64,000 bases of DNA from Bugula neritina. Lineage: Eukaryota; Bryozoa; Gymnolaemata; Cheilostomatida; Bugulidae. How positions within the stretch are numbered: the first letter of the stretch is position 1; every line of letters starts with the position of its first letter. A program made the position numbers and the translations under genes. Shown one piece after another: positions 61,031 through 64,000 of this stretch. The notes below the pieces were generated by a model. That model had not been told where the DNA came from, searched no databases, and saw only the letters and a program-made list of their open reading frames with translations. The stretch lies in contig OZ037772.1 in the NCBI GenBank assembly GCA_964035545.1, positions 2,736,501 through 2,800,500 of the forward strand, in the 5' to 3' direction.

Positions 61031-61214
61031 CATACACTTGAGCTGTCATATGGAATAGACTTACCCTGGCTAAGACTGATGACATCTGGATGTACGTTAA
61101 ACTTCATTGCTGCCTTTGACAGCGCTTCATGATAGGATCTGCCAGTCACCCAGTAGTTGTTGTCACTAAACTATGTAAAATATATAGAGGTTAAAAGGTC
61201 ACTAGACTATCACG

Positions 61215-61634
61215 GGCTTTCCATGTATCGATCTCAGATCGATCTAAGAAATGTGCTCAGAGTGTCATATCGATCTCACGGAGTTACCTCCTCTTAAGTG
61301 AAAGATACTTTAATAGTATAATTTGCTCACCAATCTGACTGATTGAAGCTACTGCTGTCAAAAACAAGATTGTTGCAGTCTAAATTTAATGCCAGCTATA
61401 AACTATACTATAATTTTATATAATCGAGTTTTCTTAATCATCGTACTGAAAGTCAAAGTTTGGCATCTGAAAATATGACTATCATAATTAATAAGTAATT
61501 TGCTTAGTAATTATCAATAACTTATCATTTTCATTAGCAGACAGCATTTTAGCGAACATTTATTTTTCTACTTCTCAGATCGATCTTTCGTCTTTCCATG
61601 GTCTTATTGACTTGAGATCGATCCATGGAAAGCC
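61215..61634. mobile_element. 420-bp palindromic MITE, copy 1
   Basis: Ends are GGCTTTCCATG (left) and CATGGAAAGCC (right). Each is followed inwards by ATCGATCTCAGATCGATCT-type sequence, an inverted repeat rich in GATCGATC. No coding capacity. In a VARS intron. Confidence 0.8.
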
Positions 61635-61767
61635 GGTGTATGTACAAGATGTAGAGGTAAAGAGGTCACCAGACTATGTACAAAATATAAAGGTCAAGAG
61701 ACTATGTAAAATATACAGATGTCAAGAGGTCACTGAGCTATGATGAACAATGTACAATATGATCACA

Positions 61768-61857
61768 GGCTTTCCATGGACGACTGAGATCGATCTTTGA
61801 TGTCTTTTCATGGAGCGATCTCACCAATATAGATCTGAGATCGATCCATGGAAAGCC
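61768..61857. mobile_element. 90-bp palindromic MITE, copy 2
   Basis: Same ends as copy 1 (AGGCTTTCCATGG, CCATGGAAAGCC) with almost no interior, giving a nearly perfect hairpin with GAGATCGATCT arms. 133 bp from copy 1. Confidence 0.8.
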
Positions 61858-61999
61858 AGTGAAAGGGTCACACCCACTCCAGAAATGGCCACACCCACTC
61901 CGGAAAGAGCCACGCCCACTCCAGAAAGGACCACACCTACTCCAGAAAGGGCCACACCCACTCTAGAAAGGCCACACCTACTCCAGAAAGGGCCACATT
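61858..61999. repeat. 20-21-bp minisatellite
   Basis: About seven copies of GCCACACCCACTCCAGAAAG. The Pro/Thr-rich plus-strand frame over it is an artefact. Confidence 0.9.
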
Positions 62000-62279
62000 A
62001 AAGGGAATTCATAGTTTATCAACATAAACAGAGTCTGTGGTGAATATTAGGTCTGTGCTAAACCCGCTTGCTTCCTGTAAATAACACAAGACAAGATAAA
62101 GAATGAGTCATACCTCAGCCTTAGGTTGCCCCTGGATCTGCACAAAGTAGGATGGTATCCTGTGCCCCCACCATAGCTGTCTGGAGATACACCAGTCCCT
62201 GGAGTTCCTCAGCCATTTGTACCAAGTGACTGTGTGATAGTCTGGTATGATCTTTAGCTTGCCTGATTCTACTACCTGC

Positions 62280-63030
<751 letters not shown>

Positions 63031-63488
63031 TATAATACAAGTACCTCTACAGCCTTGGTTGCCATATCGTCACACGCCACATACCACTGTGGTTTGGGTA
63101 TCGGCTCAATGATATCTTTAGATCGACTATAACACAAGAGACCACGGTGTGGAGGTCATTGTTAACAGACAGACTCACATAGTAACAGTTCAACTCAACA
63201 GCATTGTAAAAGATAGTGGATATGTTAATGGAGCTATTCTTTAGGAGAACAAGAGAAGGCAACTTCTATTTCATTGAGATCTGTAACTATGAGTCATTTT
63301 ACTTGATTTAGCACACAGAGCCATATACCTCTAGCTTTTAGCTATTGTTCACAGTTGAGCTGCTAATTCCGTATCTCAGTAAGCTGAGGGACCTGACACC
63401 TCAATTCATGACACAGTAGAATTCTTACCTTAGCAGAATACCATATTTAACACACGGATCTGTTAAATTATTTGGTTCCTACACACAA

Positions 63489-64000
63489 AAGGCTTTGAAT
63501 ATACAGGATAACAGGCTATGAATATACAGGACAACAGGCTATGAATATACAGGACAACAGGCTATGAATATACAAGACAACAGGCTATGAATATACAGGA
63601 CAACAGGCTATGAATATACAGGACAACAGGCTATGAATATACAGGACAACGCGCTATGAATATACAGGACAACAGGCTATGAATATACAGGACAACAGGC
63701 TATGAATATACAGGACAACAGGCTATGAATATACAGGACAACAGGCTATGAATATATAGGACAACAGGCTATGAATATACAGGACAACAGGCTATGAATA
63801 TACAGGACAACAGGCTATAAATATACAGGACAACAGGCTATGAATATACAGGACAACGGGCTATGAATATACAGGACAACAGGCTATGAATATACAGGAC
63901 AACAGGCTATGAATATACAAGACAACAGGCTATGAATATACAGGACAACAGGCTATGAATATACAGGACAACAGGCTATGAATATACAGGACAACAGGCT
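63489..64000. repeat. 23-bp minisatellite running off the window
   Basis: At least 22 copies of a 23-bp unit (CAGGCTATGAATATACAGGA plus CAA) with rare single-base variants, continuing past the last base. Confidence 0.95.

Noticed and set aside
63489-64000. CRISPR-like regular repeats
   Set aside because: Copies are contiguous with no unique spacers, in a eukaryotic genome; a plain minisatellite. The same applies to all other arrays here.

Overview
The window is nuclear DNA of an AT-rich, gene-sparse invertebrate metazoan. The evidence is GT-AG introns, a multi-exon fibrillar collagen with its C-terminal COLFI domain, a RING/B-box (TRIM-type) gene, a valyl-tRNA synthetase, a CR1/L2-type LINE and very many minisatellites. 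A sponge is my best guess, from the compact introns and the collagen/TRIM content, but I cannot prove it. Nothing here is prokaryotic, and there is no CRISPR array.

Layout. 0-8 kb: mostly empty AT-rich DNA with one intact retroelement gag-like ORF (805-1596). 8.4-11 kb: three candidate plus-strand exons of an unrecognised gene, and two (TA)n tracts. The second tract is preceded by a complete hammerhead ribozyme motif (10782-10840). The first contains the 3' half of the same motif. 11-17 kb: a minus-strand gene of about twelve exons that I do not recognise, with large minisatellites and a 341-bp palindrome-bearing MITE in its introns. 17-25 kb: very AT-rich, cryptically simple DNA with no gene seen. 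25-29.8 kb: a degraded LINE (ORF1 with a PHD-like finger; ORF2 with endonuclease and reverse transcriptase), itself interrupted by small insertions. 30.5-31.6 kb: an ACT/ACC trinucleotide block. 32.5-40.6 kb: a fibrillar collagen gene with splice sites mostly kept but carrying several in-frame stops, frameshifts and Gly-X-Y breaks, so probably a pseudogene. 41.8-48 kb: twin 17-bp minisatellites, hAT-like repeats, and a local duplication one copy of which holds a 1-kb insertion with a target-site duplication. 48-56 kb: an intact seven-exon TRIM-like gene (618 codons). 55.5-59.4 kb: an inverted duplication carrying a second copy of its last exon. 60.3-63.5 kb: five minus-strand exons of valyl-tRNA synthetase, with a 5-nt deletion and no downstream catalytic exons found.

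The genes are not functionally linked. The window is best read as a repeat-driven neighbourhood in which one gene (TRIM-like) is intact, one (collagen) has decayed, and one (VARS) is broken or mis-assembled. Small indels recur in three unrelated genes, so consensus error is a real competing explanation for the frameshifts, but not for the stop codons and missense changes in the collagen. Exons were deduced by eye from splice motifs and reading phase.
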